The notes under the pieces are model-generated. The model did no database searches, was not told the DNA's origin, and worked only from the letters and a program-made list of their open reading frames with translations. A DNA stretch of 64,000 bases from Melastoma dodecandrum (taxonomy: Eukaryota > Streptophyta > Magnoliopsida > Myrtales > Melastomataceae), in contig JARUPY010000292.1 in assembly GCA_029817715.1 (NCBI GenBank), positions 1,262,001 to 1,326,000 of the forward strand, given 5' to 3'. The translations under genes and the position numbers were made by a program. Shown piece by piece: positions 8,284-17,753 of this stretch. The number at the start of each line of letters is the position of its first letter. Position 1 is the stretch's first letter.

Positions 8284-10322
8284 CGCTTCCCGGATGGCGC
8301 GATTGGGCCTTCGCGCTCAAGACCTACGCGGCGGCGATGCTGGCCCTGTACCTCGCGCTCTGGATCGACCTGCCGCGGCCCTACTGGGCGCTGGGCACCG
8401 TGTACATCACCAGCCAGGTCCTGTCGGGCGCGACTCGCTCGAAGGCCGTCTACAGGGTGCTCGGCACCCTGCTGGGAGCCGCGGTCACGGTCGCCCTCGT
8501 GCCGAATCTCGTGAACGCCCCGGAACTGCTCACGTTGGCGATCGCGGTCTGGGTGGCGACGTGCCTGTACTTCTCGCTGCTCGACCGCACCCCGCGCAGC
8601 TACCTGATGATGCTCGGCGGCTACACGGCGGCGCTGATCGGCTTTCCGAGCGTCGGCGACCCCGGGACCATGTTCGACACCGCGGTGGCCCGGGCCGAGG
8701 AGATCACGCTCGGCATCCTGTGCGCCAGTCTGGTGAACACGGTCGTGCTGCCGCAATCGGCGGCGCCGGTCATCTCCGGCCGCCTCGACCTGTGGCTGCG
8801 CGGGGCGCGCGGCTGGGTCGTCGACATCCTGCATCGCGCCCACACGACGACGGACACGCAGGCGGTGCGGCTCAAGCTGGCCGCGGACGCCGTCGCGTTC
8901 GACGCCCTGGCCACGCCGTTGCGCTACGACATGACCGGCGCGGAGCGTTCGGCGGAAGCCATGGCGACCCTGCGCCAGCACATGCTGATGGTCCTGCCCA
9001 TCGCCTCGGCTGTCTCGGACCGCGTCGACACGCTGGAGCGCACGCGCGCCGTGCCGGACGGGCTCCGTACCCTCCTCGGCGACATGGCCGCCTGGCTCGC
9101 CTCGGGGACGACCGAGCAGGCCGAGGCCGACCGTCTGAAGGCCGCCGCGGACGCGCTCGAGCCTGGTCTCGGCGAGCGGCCATCGTGGGAGGTGCTGGTG
9201 CTGGCGAGCCTCGCGGCGCGCCTGCGCGACGTCATCGATCTGCGCCAGGACGCCCGCATCCTGCAGCGACACATCGCGCACGGCACCCCGGTAACCGAGG
9301 ACCTGACCTTCCGCTACACCGCGACGGCGCGCACGATTCGACACCGTGACCACGGCATGGCGCTGCTGTCGGCGGTGGGCGTGTTCCTGACCATCTTGGT
9401 CACGTGCGCGATCTGGATCGCCACCGGCTGGCCGGACGGGTCGGCCGCGCCGATGATGGGGGCGGTCGCCTGCTGCCTGTTCGCCGCCCAGGACGATCCG
9501 GCCCCGCAGATCCTCAGCTTCACGAATTCCGCCCTGGTCGGCGCCCTGGCGGCGGGCATCTACCTGTTCGCGGTGCTGCCGCTCGCCACCTCCTTCGAGA
9601 TGCTGGCGCTCGCCCTGGCGCCCGCCCTGCTGACCTGCGGGGTCTTCATGGCCCAGCCGAAGACCGCGCCGCTGGCGATGGGTGCGGCGGTCAACGGCTC
9701 GGCCATGATCGCGCTCCAGGGCAGCTACACGGGCGACTTCGCGGCCTTCGCCAATGCCTCCGTCGCGGTGATCGTCGGCATGTGGGTGGCGGCCATCGTG
9801 ACGCGCCTCGTGCGTTCGGTCGGTGCCGGCTGGTCGGCACGGCGCCTGCGCGCCATCAACCGCCGCAGTCTCGCCCGCGCCGCCGAGCGCCACGGCGCGC
9901 AGAACGGGCTCGAACTCGCCGCCCTGATGCTCGACCGGGTCGGCCTGATCGCGCCGCGGCTGGCCGCCCTGCCGTCGGAGGATGCGGAATGGACCGCCGA
10001 TCTCCTCGCCGAGGTCCGCGTCGGCATCAACGTCGTGGAGCTGCGGCGCGACCACCGGCAGCTCTCGCAGCCGGGCCGGGAGGCCGTCGAGGCGCTGCTC
10101 GGCGCGTTGGCGCGGCATTTCAGAGCCAGGCCGGAGCAGCCCGCGCCTGGGCTGCTCGAGGCCATCGACGGGGCGCTCGATGCCGTCGCGACGGACGCGC
10201 GACGGGCGCCGGGCCGGGCCGCGCTGATGGGCCTCGTCGGCATACGGCGCGGCCTGTTCCCGGACGCGCCGCCGTTCCGTCCGACCCTGCCCACGACCAC
10301 GCATCCGGAGCTCGCGGCATGA
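8280..10322 (+). CDS. FUSC-family inner-membrane efflux protein (AaeB-like)
   Basis: A 680-residue membrane protein in the fusaric acid resistance / aromatic acid exporter family. Two clusters of membrane segments (about 10-160 and 360-510) are separated by cytoplasmic regions, as in AaeB and YccS. RPYWALGTVYITSQVLSGATRSKAVYRVLGTLLGA is split here into its known pattern: PYWALGT near residue 36 and a repeat of the motif in the second half. With DUF1656 and HlyD partners it probably exports aromatic or other organic acids across the envelope. The start at 8280 is coupled to the MarR stop, and the stop at 10320-10322 overlaps the next start. Confidence 0.9.
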   Translation: MTLPGWRDWAFALKTYAAAMLALYLALWIDLPRPYWALGTVYITSQVLSGATRSKAVYRVLGTLLGAAVTVALVPNLVNAPELLTLAIAVWVATCLYFSLLDRTPRSYLMMLGGYTAALIGFPSVGDPGTMFDTAVARAEEITLGILCASLVNTVVLPQSAAPVISGRLDLWLRGARGWVVDILHRAHTTTDTQAVRLKLAADAVAFDALATPLRYDMTGAERSAEAMATLRQHMLMVLPIASAVSDRVDTLERTRAVPDGLRTLLGDMAAWLASGTTEQAEADRLKAAADALEPGLGERPSWEVLVLASLAARLRDVIDLRQDARILQRHIAHGTPVTEDLTFRYTATARTIRHRDHGMALLSAVGVFLTILVTCAIWIATGWPDGSAAPMMGAVACCLFAAQDDPAPQILSFTNSALVGALAAGIYLFAVLPLATSFEMLALALAPALLTCGVFMAQPKTAPLAMGAAVNGSAMIALQGSYTGDFAAFANASVAVIVGMWVAAIVTRLVRSVGAGWSARRLRAINRRSLARAAERHGAQNGLELAALMLDRVGLIAPRLAALPSEDAEWTADLLAEVRVGINVVELRRDHRQLSQPGREAVEALLGALARHFRARPEQPAPGLLEAIDGALDAVATDARRAPGRAALMGLVGIRRGLFPDAPPFRPTLPTTTHPELAA

Positions 10323-10528
10323 CGGGTGAATTCGACCTCTACGGCGTCTTCGTGCCGAGCCTGGCCGCCTGGATGCTGCTCGCCTTCGCGATCTGCCTTG
10401 CCGTGCGGCGGGTGCTGGCTTGGACCGGCTTCTACCGCCTCGTCTGGCACCGGCCGCTCTTCGACCTCGCCCTCTACGTCATCCTCCTCGGCGCCGTCGT
10501 CGCGATCGCGGTGCCGCTCACCTCCTGA
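10319..10528 (+). CDS. DUF1656 small membrane protein (AaeX-like)
   Basis: A 69-residue protein with two membrane segments (about 11-30 and 47-66) and a conserved VWHRPLFDLALYVILLGAV end. DUF1656 proteins are found next to FUSC/HlyD exporters (aaeX in enterobacteria); their role is not established. Its ATG overlaps the FUSC stop (ATGA at 10319-10322), so translation is probably coupled. Confidence 0.9.
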   Translation: MTGEFDLYGVFVPSLAAWMLLAFAICLAVRRVLAWTGFYRLVWHRPLFDLALYVILLGAVVAIAVPLTS

Positions 10529-10581
10529 TCGGCGCGCCCGGCCGCCCCGCCTCGCCCCTGCCCAGACCTACCGGATTCCCC

Positions 10582-11529
10582 ATGCCCCGGCTCCTCACCC
10601 TCTCGTTCCGCCTTCTCGTCACCCTCGGGACGGTCGCCGCCGCCGTCGTCGTCGGCTTGGCGCTCTGGGACTACTACATGGACGCCCCCTGGACCCGGGA
10701 CGGGCGGGTGCGGGCCGACGTGGTGGCGGTGGCCCCCGACGTCTCCGGCCTCGTGACCGAGGTTCTCGTCGCGGACAACCAAGTGGTGAAACGGGGTGAC
10801 GTCCTGTTTCGCATCGATCCGGAACGCTTCGACCTGGCCCTGCGGCAGGCCGAGGCGGTGGTCGACGGCAAGAAGGCGAATGCCGAGCAGGCGGCCGCCG
10901 ATTACGTGCGCTACCAGAAGCTCAGCGACGCGGCCGCGTCCCAGCAGAGGGTTGAGGCGGCGCGGGCGACCGACCTGGAAGCCAAGGCGGCGTACGGCCA
11001 GGCGGTGGCCGACCGCGACCTCGCCAAGCTCAACCTGGAGCGCTCGGCGGTGCGCGCCTCGGTCAACGGCCGCATCACCAACATGGAGCTGCGCCCAGGC
11101 GCCTACGTCACCACCGGCCATGGCGTGATGGCGCTGGTCGACCGCGACACGCTGCGGGTCGAGGGCTATTTCGAGGAGACGAAGCTGCCGCGCATCCATG
11201 TCGGCGATCGGGCCAGCGTCCGCCTGATGGGGGAAAGGAGCGACATCACCGGCCATGTGGACAGCTTCGCGGGCGGCATCGAGGACCGCGAACGCACGGC
11301 CGGCTCCACCCTGCTCGCCAACGTCAACCCGACCTTCGCCTGGGTGCGGCTGGCCCAGCGCATCCCCGTGCGGATCAAGCTGGACGGCGTCCCCGACGAC
11401 ACCCGCTTGGTTTCGGGTCGCACCGCGACGGTGGCCGTCGAACCCCGGGGCGAAGCCCCACGCTTCGACCTGTTCCGATCCTGGCGCGGCGCGCCGGAGT
11501 CCGCCGCCCGAGATGCCGGGCGCCGGTGA
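10582..11529 (+). CDS. HlyD-family periplasmic adaptor (AaeA/EmrA-like)
   Basis: A 315-residue membrane fusion protein linking the FUSC transporter to an outer-membrane channel. An N-terminal anchor is at about 8-28, then a split biotinyl-lipoyl domain (VVAVAPDVSGLVTEVLVADN ... APGAYVTTG-like second half LRPGAYVTTGHGVMALVD), a short alpha-helical hairpin (about 85-150) and a beta-barrel region. It lies 53 bases after DUF1656 and ends the operon; no outer-membrane factor gene is present. The start at 10582 begins the signal anchor; earlier in-frame codons overlap DUF1656. Confidence 0.9.
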   Translation: MPRLLTLSFRLLVTLGTVAAAVVVGLALWDYYMDAPWTRDGRVRADVVAVAPDVSGLVTEVLVADNQVVKRGDVLFRIDPERFDLALRQAEAVVDGKKANAEQAAADYVRYQKLSDAAASQQRVEAARATDLEAKAAYGQAVADRDLAKLNLERSAVRASVNGRITNMELRPGAYVTTGHGVMALVDRDTLRVEGYFEETKLPRIHVGDRASVRLMGERSDITGHVDSFAGGIEDRERTAGSTLLANVNPTFAWVRLAQRIPVRIKLDGVPDDTRLVSGRTATVAVEPRGEAPRFDLFRSWRGAPESAARDAGRR

Positions 11530-11560
11530 CGTTCCGACACCGCGACCCCTGCGCGAAGCG

Positions 11561-11580
11561 CAGGCCCGATCTCGGGCCTG
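11561..11580. terminator. Stem-loop after the efflux operon
   Basis: CAGGCCCGA-TC-TCGGGCCTG, a perfect 9-bp inverted repeat, starts 32 bases after the HlyD stop. There is no T-run. Confidence 0.45.
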
Positions 11581-11637
11581 GACGCAGGGCTGCGAACCCG
11601 GGTCAACGAGACTTGGCTCCGCCCTGGTAGGGCAACT

Positions 11638-11676
11638 CCGTCATTCCGGACCGCTTCCGGCGCGCCGGAATGACGG
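11638..11676. repeat. 12-bp palindrome CCGTCATTCCGG
   Basis: CCGTCATTCCGG (11638-11649) and CCGGAATGACGG (11665-11676) are perfect arms around a 15-base loop. Palindromes built on this kind of sequence are common intergenic repeats in GC-rich alphaproteobacteria. Confidence 0.6.
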
Positions 11677-12289
11677 TGCGGATAGGTCGCTCGAAGGCCC
11701 GACATGCCCGGGAGGTCAATCGTCCGATGTGGATCGCCCAGAGCCGTGGAGGGACACGGTCGGGATGATTGAGGATCGCGCGCAGCGAGGCCTTCTGCCC
11801 CCTCCCACCGGCTCAAGCGAACGCAGGCAGGCCCGACATCACCAGGAGAGGGAGACAGCGCCGTCGTTCCAGACCGTTGCGACATGATCGAGAACAGCGC
11901 CCGGTATCGGCTGCCACGCCCGCAACACGTCGACGATCACGTCCGCTCACCCATCGCGCGGTGCCATCCGGAGGCAGCGAGTCTGAGTGTCCATGCCGGA
12001 CGAGCGCGACTGGAAGAGGGATGCGAGGGTGGTCGTGCGATCGCGTCCCCGTGGCGGCGGCCGAACATGCCGAATTATCCCGGATTTTTTGCCACATCGT
12101 CCCGCAAGCTACTGGACGGAATGCGTTTTCGTGTCATCGGCGCCACGGTGGCATCAATTGCGTATCCAGCGCTCTCGCGGAGGGGAATAAGCCGCGTCCC
12201 GATATTGCAGTGAGCCGCCAAGCTCGCATGGTGCAAAAAACGCGGCCGATAGAGGCAGCGGTATTCGGGTATTTGGGCGGGAGCTGGAC

Positions 12290-14854
12290 ATGCGCGCCTT
12301 ACGAGGCAGTCTGATCGCGTCTGTGGCGATGTTGCCCGGTCTCGCATACGCGCAGCAATCGGTGACGCTCGGCGAGATCAGTGTCGTCTCGACCTCGCCG
12401 GTGGGCGCCGGCGGCGGCAATGCCGGCGGCGCCCCGATCCTCGACCGTGCCGCCCAGGACGCCCCGGCCGTGCCGGTCGCCCCCGGGGCCGTGCGCCTGC
12501 GCGGTTCCGAGCAGCCGCTCAACAAGATCCCCAGCACCGTCGAGACCGTCACGGCCCGCCAGATCGACGTCGACCGCGGTACCGACAACATCATCGCCAC
12601 CTTTGCCCGCTCGACCCCGGGCGTGAACCTCAACGACTCGCAGGGCAACTCCAACCGGGTCGACCTCAACTACCGCGGCTTCACCGCCTCACCGGTCCAG
12701 GGCGTGCCGCAGGGTCTGGCCGTCTACCAGAACGGCGTGCGCATCAACGAGGCCTTCGGCGACATCGTCAATTTCGACCTCATCCCCCCGCAGGCGGTGC
12801 AGCGCATCGACGTGGTCACCGGCAACCCGGTCTTCGGCCTCAACGCCATCGGCGGCGCGGTCAACATCCAGATGAAGAACGGCTTCACCTGGCAGGGCAC
12901 CGAGATCTCGGCCTGGGGCGGCTCGGATGCGCGCACCGCCGGCTACCTCGAATACGGCAAGGTCGTCGACAACTGGAGCTTCTACTTCACCGGCGACGGC
13001 CTGAACGACCGCGGCTGGCGCTACGAGAACCCGAGCACGATCGGCCGGCTCTACGCCGATCTCGGCTACCGCTCGCAGGATTCGGAGTTCCACCTGATCG
13101 GGCTGGCCGCGCGCAGCTTCTACGGCGCGGCGGCCGCGACCCCGGTCGACTTCACCCATGTCGATCCGCGGGCGATCTTCACCTACCCGCAGACGCAGAC
13201 CACGCAGGTCGGCACGATCCAGCTCACTGGCCGGGTCGACATCTCCCCGACCTGGGATCTCGCAGGCAACGCGTATTACCGGCGCTTCAATGAGAATTAC
13301 GTCGACGGCAACCAGGGCAACTTCGAGAACTGCAGCAAGCGCGGCGACTTCAGGGGCTTCCTCTGCTACCAGGACGACGCGTTCAACGTGAACGCCCCAC
13401 CCACCAGCCAGGTCGCCGCGCGCCGGGCCTACGCCGACCAGTTCACCATCATCGGCCTGAACCAACAGCCGATCCCCTTCCGGAACGTCCCCTACGGCAC
13501 GATCGACACGACCCTGACCAACTCGGAGGCCTATGGCGGCTCGCTCCAGGCGGCCAACCGCGACCGGATCTTCGGCCTGCCCAACACCTTCGTCATCGGC
13601 GGCAGCGTCGACGCCTCGAACTTCACCTTCAAGTCGTCGAGCACGCTTGGGGTGATCAACCCGAACCTGCTGGTCGCCGCCGATCCATACAATCCCTACT
13701 ACGGGACGATCCCCGGTCTCGGCACGCCGGACATCCGCACCCTGGGGGCGATCGGCCTCGCGCCGAGTTCGGTGGCCGGCTCGACGCTCTATCTCGGCCT
13801 CTACGCCACCGACACCCTCGACCTGACCGACCGCCTGTCGCTCACCGCCGGCTTCCGCCTGAACTACGCGCGGATCGAGACCCACGATCAGACGACGTTC
13901 GCGCCCGACCTCAACGCCGCGCACGAATACAACAAGATCAACCCGGTGGCGGGCCTGACCTACCAGTTCGACCCGGCGCTCAACCTCTACGGCAGCTACT
14001 CGGAATCGAACCGTGCGCCGACGCCGCTCGAACTCGCCTGCGCCAATCCGGACCGGCCCTGCCTGCTGCCGAACTCGCTGGTCGCCGATCCGCCGCTCAA
14101 GCAGGTCACCGGCCAGACCTACGAGGTCGGCTTCCGCGGCGTGATCCCGAGCTTCCTCTCGGGCGGGGCCCTGACCTACAAGGCCGGCGTGTTCCGCACA
14201 GACCTGAAGAACGACATCATCCAGATCGCGGTCGCCGGCAACGCCGCCCGCGCCTACTACACCAACGTACCGGCGACCCGGCGGCAAGGCGTCGAGGTGA
14301 GCGCTGAATACGCCGTGACGCCCGACCTGCTGGTCTACGCCAACTACGCGCTGATCGACGCGACCTATCAGTTCGACCAGACGCTGTCCTCGCCCAACAA
14401 CCCGCTCGCGGATGCCGACGGATCGATCCAGGTCCGGAAAGGCAACAAGGTTCCGCTCATTCCGGACCACCAGATCAAGGCCGGATTCGAGTACGCGATC
14501 ACTCCGAACTGGCGCTTCGGCGCGAACGTCGCTGCGTTCTCGTCCGCATATTTCCGCGGCGACGAGTCGAACCTGAACCGCAAGCTGCCGGCCTACTACG
14601 TGTTGAACCTGACGACGAAGTATCAGGTGACCAAGAACCTCGAGATCTTCGGCCTGATCACCAACCTGACCAATAACCGCTACGCCAATTTCGGAGCGTT
14701 CGTTCAGCCGGGCGGGGTGGCCGGCAACCTCTCGATCAACGACCCGCGGACGACGACGTTGGCGCAGCCGCTCTCGATCTATGCCGGCCTGACCTACAGG
14801 TTCGGGGCCGACCCGGTGCCGATGGCGCCCGAGCCGATCATCCGGAAGTATTGA
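12290..14854 (+). CDS. TonB-dependent outer-membrane receptor
   Basis: An 854-residue receptor that takes up a bound ligand across the outer membrane using TonB energy. Signal peptide about 1-21 (cleavage after LAYA). The plug domain follows (about 70-195): GSEQPLNKIPSTVETVTARQ is split here by the motif IPSTVETV, then VDLNYRGF, GLAVYQNGVRINE and RIDVVTGNPVFGLNAIGGAVNI. The 22-strand barrel extends to the C-terminal IYAGLTYRFG, but a 15-residue tail with no terminal aromatic follows, which is slightly unusual. The ligand is unknown; siderophore, metallophore and other small ligands are all possible. It converges on the allophanate hydrolase gene, so it is not part of that operon. Confidence 0.9.
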   Translation: MRALRGSLIASVAMLPGLAYAQQSVTLGEISVVSTSPVGAGGGNAGGAPILDRAAQDAPAVPVAPGAVRLRGSEQPLNKIPSTVETVTARQIDVDRGTDNIIATFARSTPGVNLNDSQGNSNRVDLNYRGFTASPVQGVPQGLAVYQNGVRINEAFGDIVNFDLIPPQAVQRIDVVTGNPVFGLNAIGGAVNIQMKNGFTWQGTEISAWGGSDARTAGYLEYGKVVDNWSFYFTGDGLNDRGWRYENPSTIGRLYADLGYRSQDSEFHLIGLAARSFYGAAAATPVDFTHVDPRAIFTYPQTQTTQVGTIQLTGRVDISPTWDLAGNAYYRRFNENYVDGNQGNFENCSKRGDFRGFLCYQDDAFNVNAPPTSQVAARRAYADQFTIIGLNQQPIPFRNVPYGTIDTTLTNSEAYGGSLQAANRDRIFGLPNTFVIGGSVDASNFTFKSSSTLGVINPNLLVAADPYNPYYGTIPGLGTPDIRTLGAIGLAPSSVAGSTLYLGLYATDTLDLTDRLSLTAGFRLNYARIETHDQTTFAPDLNAAHEYNKINPVAGLTYQFDPALNLYGSYSESNRAPTPLELACANPDRPCLLPNSLVADPPLKQVTGQTYEVGFRGVIPSFLSGGALTYKAGVFRTDLKNDIIQIAVAGNAARAYYTNVPATRRQGVEVSAEYAVTPDLLVYANYALIDATYQFDQTLSSPNNPLADADGSIQVRKGNKVPLIPDHQIKAGFEYAITPNWRFGANVAAFSSAYFRGDESNLNRKLPAYYVLNLTTKYQVTKNLEIFGLITNLTNNRYANFGAFVQPGGVAGNLSINDPRTTTLAQPLSIYAGLTYRFGADPVPMAPEPIIRKY

Positions 14855-15033
14855 TCTCCGCCCAATCCGGCCGTGACTCCAGGAGTCGCCGCGAACGGCT
14901 CCCCGCAGGTTTCGTGTGCGTCTCGGCGCCGCGGGACATCAGACGCCGCTGAGACCGGCGGCTGTCATCGTCTGGCGCGAGGCCATCGCCCGCCATCCCA
15001 TGAGGCTAGCGGCGTCCAGGATTGCCGGATCAG

Positions 15034-16845
15034 TTACGCCGCGGAACGGCTGGCGACGTAGCGGCGCCAGCCGCCGATCCGCGTGATGTCGGCCGCGCCG
15101 GTGGCCCCTGCCGGCTCCACCAAAAAGCCCTTCGGCGCGGTCCCGTCGGCGAGCCGCAGGGTGCCGATGCCGAGCGGGTCCGGGATCGCGGCCACGAAGG
15201 CCCCGAAGGAAGCGGGCGGCAGGGCCCAGACCTCCGTCTCGATCGCACCCCCCTCGTCGGCGGCCACCCGGAGGAGGCCGGGACGATGCGGCGGCCCGCC
15301 GGGCAGGGCGTAGAGGCGGTATTCGGGGCGGGTCGCCACGGTCCGTAGATACCGGGCGCCGTGCGCGGTGAGTTCGCGATTCAGCGCCAGACCCGACAGA
15401 TGCGCCCCGACGACCGCCAACTCGATTTCGCCCGGCCGCGCGTGGATCGGGCCGGGTTCCGCGGCCGGCACGGGCGACGCCCCCGCGCCGATCCGGCCAC
15501 CCGCAACCGCGTGCAGGCGCGCCCCCAGGGCGGCGAGGAGCCCGTCCGACCCGCGGGGCGCCAGCAGCGTGATCCCGGAGGGAAACCCGTCGGCGCGGGG
15601 TCGACCCGGGACCGCGAGGGCACACCAGTCCAGCAGGTTGACGAAGTTGGTGTAAGTGCCGAGCTCGCTGTTCGGGCCGATCGGGTCGGCAGCCACCGCC
15701 GCGCAGGTCTGCGGACGCGGATAGGTCGGCACGGCGAGCACGTCGACGCGGTCCCAGACCGCGTCCGCGTGCCGGCGCAGCTCCGCCAGGCTGTAGAGGC
15801 CCGCGAAGGCGTCGGCGGCGCTGTAGCGCCCGGCCGCGGCGATCACCGCCCGGGTCGTCGGGTGCAGGATCCCGGGGCGCGTCTCCATGACCGGCCGGAT
15901 CGCCGCGTAGCGCTCGGCGACCCAGGGCCCGTCGTAGAGCAGGGCCGCGACGGCGAACATCGGCGCCAAATCGATGGGCCGCGCCGGCCCGGCCAGGGTT
16001 TCGAGATCGGCGGCCGACGCCGCGAAGGCCCTCTCCGAGAGATCGTCGCCGCCGAAGCGGAGGCTCGCCGCATCCGGCAGTCCGAGGCGCAGGCCCGGCG
16101 GCAGGCCGGCCGGCGCGGGCGGCACGGGAAGCGCCCGCGACCAGGGATCGGCGGCGTCGAAGCCCAGCATGACCCGGAAGACCGCGTCGGCGTCGGCCAC
16201 GGTGCCGGCGAAGACCGAGAGCGTGTCGAGGGTGCGGCAGGCCGGCAGCATCCCGCGGCTGGAGACCGCCCCGAGGGAGGGCTTCAGCCCGACGACGTTG
16301 TTGAGCGCCGCCGGAACCCGCCCCGAGCCCGCCGTGTCGGTCCCGAGGGCGAAGGCGACGATCCCGTGGGCGACCGCGACGGCCGAGCCGCTGCTGGACC
16401 CGCCGGGCACGTAGGCCGGGTCGATCGCGTTGCGCGGGGCCGGGTAGGGGGTGCGCAGGCCGACGAGGCCGGTGGCGAACTGGTCGAGATTGGTCTTGCC
16501 GATCAGGATCGCCCCGGCCTTCTGCAGTCGGGCCACCGCGGGCGCCGTCTCGGTCGGCATGAAGGCGAAGTCCGGGCAGGCCGCCGTGGTCGGCAGGCCG
16601 GCCACGTCGATGTTGTCCTTGACGGCGAAGGGCACGCCCCAGAGTGGCATCGCGGCGGGGTCGAAGGGCGGGAGCGCCGCCGCGGCAGCCTGCGCCTCGG
16701 CCTCCGGCACCAGGGCGAGGAAGATGCCGGGATCGTCGATGGCGGCGAGCCGGCGGTAGGCCTCGGCCACGACGGCGCGCGGGTCCCGGCCCGCTTCATA
16801 GGCCGCGTGCAGCACGGGGATCGTCGGGAAGGGGGGCACGGCCAT
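15034..16845 (-). CDS. atzF: Allophanate hydrolase
   Basis: A 603-residue cytoplasmic enzyme that hydrolyses allophanate to CO2 and ammonia. The N-terminal amidase-signature domain has the Ser-cisSer-Lys triad K76 (FAVKDNID), S150 (VPGGSSSGS) and S174 (DTAGSGR), with the same spacing as AtzF. The C-terminal allophanate hydrolase domain (about 455-600) contains GAHLSGLALNRELTAHGA and YRLYALPG, which separates it from generic amidases. Neither urea carboxylase nor biuret hydrolase is seen in the window. An ABC transporter gene set for an unknown compound is immediately upstream on the same strand (gap 125 bases), so it is probably the last gene of that operon. Confidence 0.93.
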   Translation of the reverse strand: MAVPPFPTIPVLHAAYEAGRDPRAVVAEAYRRLAAIDDPGIFLALVPEAEAQAAAAALPPFDPAAMPLWGVPFAVKDNIDVAGLPTTAACPDFAFMPTETAPAVARLQKAGAILIGKTNLDQFATGLVGLRTPYPAPRNAIDPAYVPGGSSSGSAVAVAHGIVAFALGTDTAGSGRVPAALNNVVGLKPSLGAVSSRGMLPACRTLDTLSVFAGTVADADAVFRVMLGFDAADPWSRALPVPPAPAGLPPGLRLGLPDAASLRFGGDDLSERAFAASAADLETLAGPARPIDLAPMFAVAALLYDGPWVAERYAAIRPVMETRPGILHPTTRAVIAAAGRYSAADAFAGLYSLAELRRHADAVWDRVDVLAVPTYPRPQTCAAVAADPIGPNSELGTYTNFVNLLDWCALAVPGRPRADGFPSGITLLAPRGSDGLLAALGARLHAVAGGRIGAGASPVPAAEPGPIHARPGEIELAVVGAHLSGLALNRELTAHGARYLRTVATRPEYRLYALPGGPPHRPGLLRVAADEGGAIETEVWALPPASFGAFVAAIPDPLGIGTLRLADGTAPKGFLVEPAGATGAADITRIGGWRRYVASRSAA

Positions 16846-16970
16846 TCCTCGCGTCGAGGCTCAGGGCTCGCCGCCGGTCGCACGGTGTCGGTCGAGGTCG
16901 GCGCGCGACCGCGCGACGGCGGCGCGGCAGGCGAGCCGGGGCCGGCGGGGATCGTCACCTCCCGTGCCCA

Positions 16971-17753
16971 TCAGGCGGCCGCCCGCGGGGCGTGGTGGCT
17001 GTGAAGCTGGGCCGCGAGCATCCGGCGCAGGTCGTTGAAGGCCGGGCTCGACACGTCGCGCCGCCGCGGGAGGTCGACCGCGTGGACGGCCTCGATCCGC
17101 CCGGGGCCGGGCGACATCATCACGATCCGGTCGGCCAGGAAGATCGCCTCCTCGATGGCGTGGGTGACGAACAGGATCGTCAGCCCGGTGCGCGACCACA
17201 GGTCGAGCAGCTCGTCCTGCAGGCGCTCGCGGGTCATGGCGTCGAGCGCCCCGAAGGGCTCGTCCATCAGAACCACCTCGGCCTCGTTGGCGAGCACCCG
17301 GGCGATGGCGACCCGCTGCTTCATCCCGCCCGAGAGCTGGTGCGGATAGGCGTCGGCAAAGGCCTGGAGGCCGACGAGGGCGATGTAGCGTTCGACGGTG
17401 TCGCGCACCTCGGGGGTGGGCCGCCCACGGGATTTCGGACCGAAGCCGATATTGTCGCGCACGGTGAGCCACGGGAACAGGCCGTAATCCTGGAAGACCA
17501 TGCCGCGGCTCGGCCCCGGCCTGGCGATCGGCTTGCCCCACATCAGGGCCTCCCCGGCGGTCGGGGCCTCGAAGCCGGCGGCGACCCGCAGCAGCGTCGA
17601 CTTCCCGCAGCCCGAGGCGCCGAGCAGGCAGACGAATTCGCCCCGGGCGACCGTGAGGTTCGCCTCGCGCAGGGCCTCGGTCCGGCGCCCGCCCGCCGTG
17701 TAGACCTTCGAAACGGCGCGCATGTCGAGGATCGGGATCGTGGGGTCAGCCAT
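16971..17753 (-). CDS. NitT/TauT-family ABC transporter ATPase
   Basis: A 260-residue ATPase of the nitrate/sulfonate/taurine uptake class. Walker A GASGCGKST (about 45-53), Q-loop VFQDYGLFPWLTV, signature LSGGMKQRVAIARVL, Walker B VVLMDEPFGALD and the switch His in FVTHAIEEA are all intact. Its start overlaps the permease stop by eight bases, so the two are translationally linked. It energises import of a substrate that the neighbouring allophanate hydrolase suggests is a nitrogen compound. Confidence 0.92.
   Translation of the reverse strand: MADPTIPILDMRAVSKVYTAGGRRTEALREANLTVARGEFVCLLGASGCGKSTLLRVAAGFEAPTAGEALMWGKPIARPGPSRGMVFQDYGLFPWLTVRDNIGFGPKSRGRPTPEVRDTVERYIALVGLQAFADAYPHQLSGGMKQRVAIARVLANEAEVVLMDEPFGALDAMTRERLQDELLDLWSRTGLTILFVTHAIEEAIFLADRIVMMSPGPGRIEAVHAVDLPRRRDVSSPAFNDLRRMLAAQLHSHHAPRAAA

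Larger units (their letters stand above)
11530..12289. other. Long intergenic region with two hairpins
   Basis: No supported gene is seen. The left part contains the hairpins at 11561-11580 and 11638-11676, the likely end of the efflux transcript. The right part (about 12060-12280) is richer in A/T and must hold the promoter of the TonB-dependent receptor gene. I found no TPP or cobalamin riboswitch motif in it. Confidence 0.55.

Noticed and set aside
8294..9349. Long alternative frames inside the FUSC gene on both strands
   Set aside because: They are out-of-frame shadows. The FUSC frame has family motifs and membrane segments; these do not.
12689..14470. 593-codon minus-strand frame opposite the TonB receptor
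   Set aside because: It has low-complexity Val/Arg/Asp composition and no family motif; it is an antisense shadow.
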